Positions 5,146 to 5,859 of a stretch of 5,859 nucleotides of DNA are shown in pieces; the first letter of the stretch is position 1, and every line of letters begins with the position of its first letter. A program made the position numbers and the translations under genes. The notes below the pieces were generated by a model, which worked only from the letters and a program-made list of their open reading frames with translations, ran no database searches and was not told where the DNA came from. The stretch comes from CAZZIZ01 sp964654535 (GTDB lineage: Bacteria; Bacteroidota; Bacteroidia; Chitinophagales; UBA2359), in the NCBI GenBank assembly GCA_964654535.1, contig CAZZIZ010000204.1, positions 1 to 5,859 of the forward strand, written 5' to 3'.

Positions 5146-5827
5146 GCGCAATCATCTGCACCGCAGACAAGGCGGCAGTCTCCGTACGTAGACGCTCTTT
5201 TCCTAAACTTATTTTTTCCCAGCCGACCTCAGCGGCTTTTTCAATTTCCGCATCCGAAAAACCACCTTCAGGCCCAATCAGTATGTGCGTGCGAGTAGAA
5301 GCCGTTTCCTGAAAGAGATGGCGTTCTTTTTCGGGCATACAAGCGATGTAGCGCGCACCCTCGTAGTCCTCCGATAGTATCTGCGGCAGCGTCTGCAGTT
5401 CGTTTAGCTTCGGTAAGTAAGCCTTTAGCGATTGCTTCATAGCCCCGACCACAATACGTTCCAGGCGTTCCAGCTTAATTACTTTTCGTTCGGAGTGAAA
5501 ACTTTTTACAAAACTCACTTCGTCTATTCCGAATTCCGTTGCCTTTTCTAGGAACCATTCCAGTCGCGAAATGTTTTTGGTCGGGCCAATAAGGATGTGC
5601 AAGTAGTTGCTTCTTTTGCCGTATTCTTTTTGCGTTTCGCTAATCTCAAAGGAGCACCGTTTTTGTTTTACTGCGGTGAGTTGGGCAGTGTAGAGTCCGC
5701 CCGTGCCATCCACAATTTTTATTTCGTCACCCACCTGCTTACGCAATACGTTGCAGCAATGCCTCGATTCTTCCGGCGACAAGTCAAGATCGCCAGATAA
5801 AATGTTAGGGCTGTAAAACAATTGCAT
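5126..5827 (-). CDS. rsmE: 16S rRNA (uracil(1498)-N(3))-methyltransferase
   Basis: RsmE is a cytoplasmic SPOUT-class methyltransferase that uses S-adenosylmethionine to make m3U1498 in 16S rRNA of the small subunit, near the decoding site. The product is 233 residues, in the family range of about 230-250. The N-terminal PUA-like RNA-binding domain covers about 1-70, including the SRHCCNVLRKQVGDEI stretch (21-36). The SPOUT domain follows with HILIGPTK (77-84), EKATEFGIDEV (94-104) and a KQSLKAYLP block (131-139). The trefoil-knot cofactor site shows GPEGGFS (185-191) and LGKERLRTETAAL (208-220). The ATG start MQLFYSP fits the family N-terminus. The 3' end overlaps the convergent acyltransferase gene by 20 bases. 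A weak -7-like element lies four bases before the ATG. The family call is secure; specificity for U1498 rests on family membership. Confidence 0.95.
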   Translation of the reverse strand: MQLFYSPNILSGDLDLSPEESRHCCNVLRKQVGDEIKIVDGTGGLYTAQLTAVKQKRCSFEISETQKEYGKRSNYLHILIGPTKNISRLEWFLEKATEFGIDEVSFVKSFHSERKVIKLERLERIVVGAMKQSLKAYLPKLNELQTLPQILSEDYEGARYIACMPEKERHLFQETASTRTHILIGPEGGFSDAEIEKAAEVGWEKISLGKERLRTETAALSAVQMIALKHSFS

Positions 5828-5831
5828 AGCG

Positions 5832-5839
5832 GAAAATTA
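5832..5839 (-). promoter_or_regulatory. Weak candidate -7 element for rsmE
   Basis: The minus strand reads TAATTTTC, one mismatch (final C for G) from TAnnTTTG, with only four bases before the rsmE ATG. No convincing -33 box is visible before the window ends at 5859. It is listed mainly because the spacing matches that seen at the CPMC gene. Confidence 0.25.
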
Positions 5840-5859
5840 GGGAATAGTTTTTTGATAAG

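Overview
The window looks like chromosomal DNA from a member of the Bacteroidota. The evidence is the style of the housekeeping proteins, candidate promoters of the phylum's TTG / TAnnTTTG type, and the absence of convincing Shine-Dalgarno sequences. I cannot place it below phylum level. There is no sign of a phage, plasmid, insertion sequence, CRISPR array, tRNA or rRNA.

Layout. At 56-310 (+) is a small secreted or membrane protein with a CPMC motif. Its 3' end overlaps tail-to-tail with tag (295-852, -), a DNA-3-methyladenine glycosylase I. The 290-base gap from 853 to 1142 holds a probable 29-residue membrane microprotein (997-1086, +) with a candidate promoter and a leader hairpin, followed by two small stem-loops before the convergent folD end. 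folD (1143-2018, -) and lepA (2055-3848, -) are 36 bases apart and look like a lepA-folD operon. The 73-base gap at 3849-3921 is divergent, with one candidate promoter per direction. A 407-residue GNAT/FemAB-like acyltransferase (3922-5145, +) follows, and its 3' end overlaps tail-to-tail with rsmE (5126-5827, -), a 16S rRNA m3U1498 methyltransferase.

The recognisable genes do ordinary work: base-excision repair (tag), one-carbon folate metabolism (folD), translation and ribosome function (lepA, rsmE). Apart from lepA-folD they do not form an evident pathway. I see no new multi-gene system. The parts worth a second look are the two small membrane proteins, the two convergent gene overlaps of 16 and 20 bases, and a repeated arrangement in which a -7 promoter element lies only 4-8 bases before the start codon, suggesting leaderless or nearly leaderless transcripts. 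All promoter, hairpin and leaderless statements come from reading by eye and are inference.
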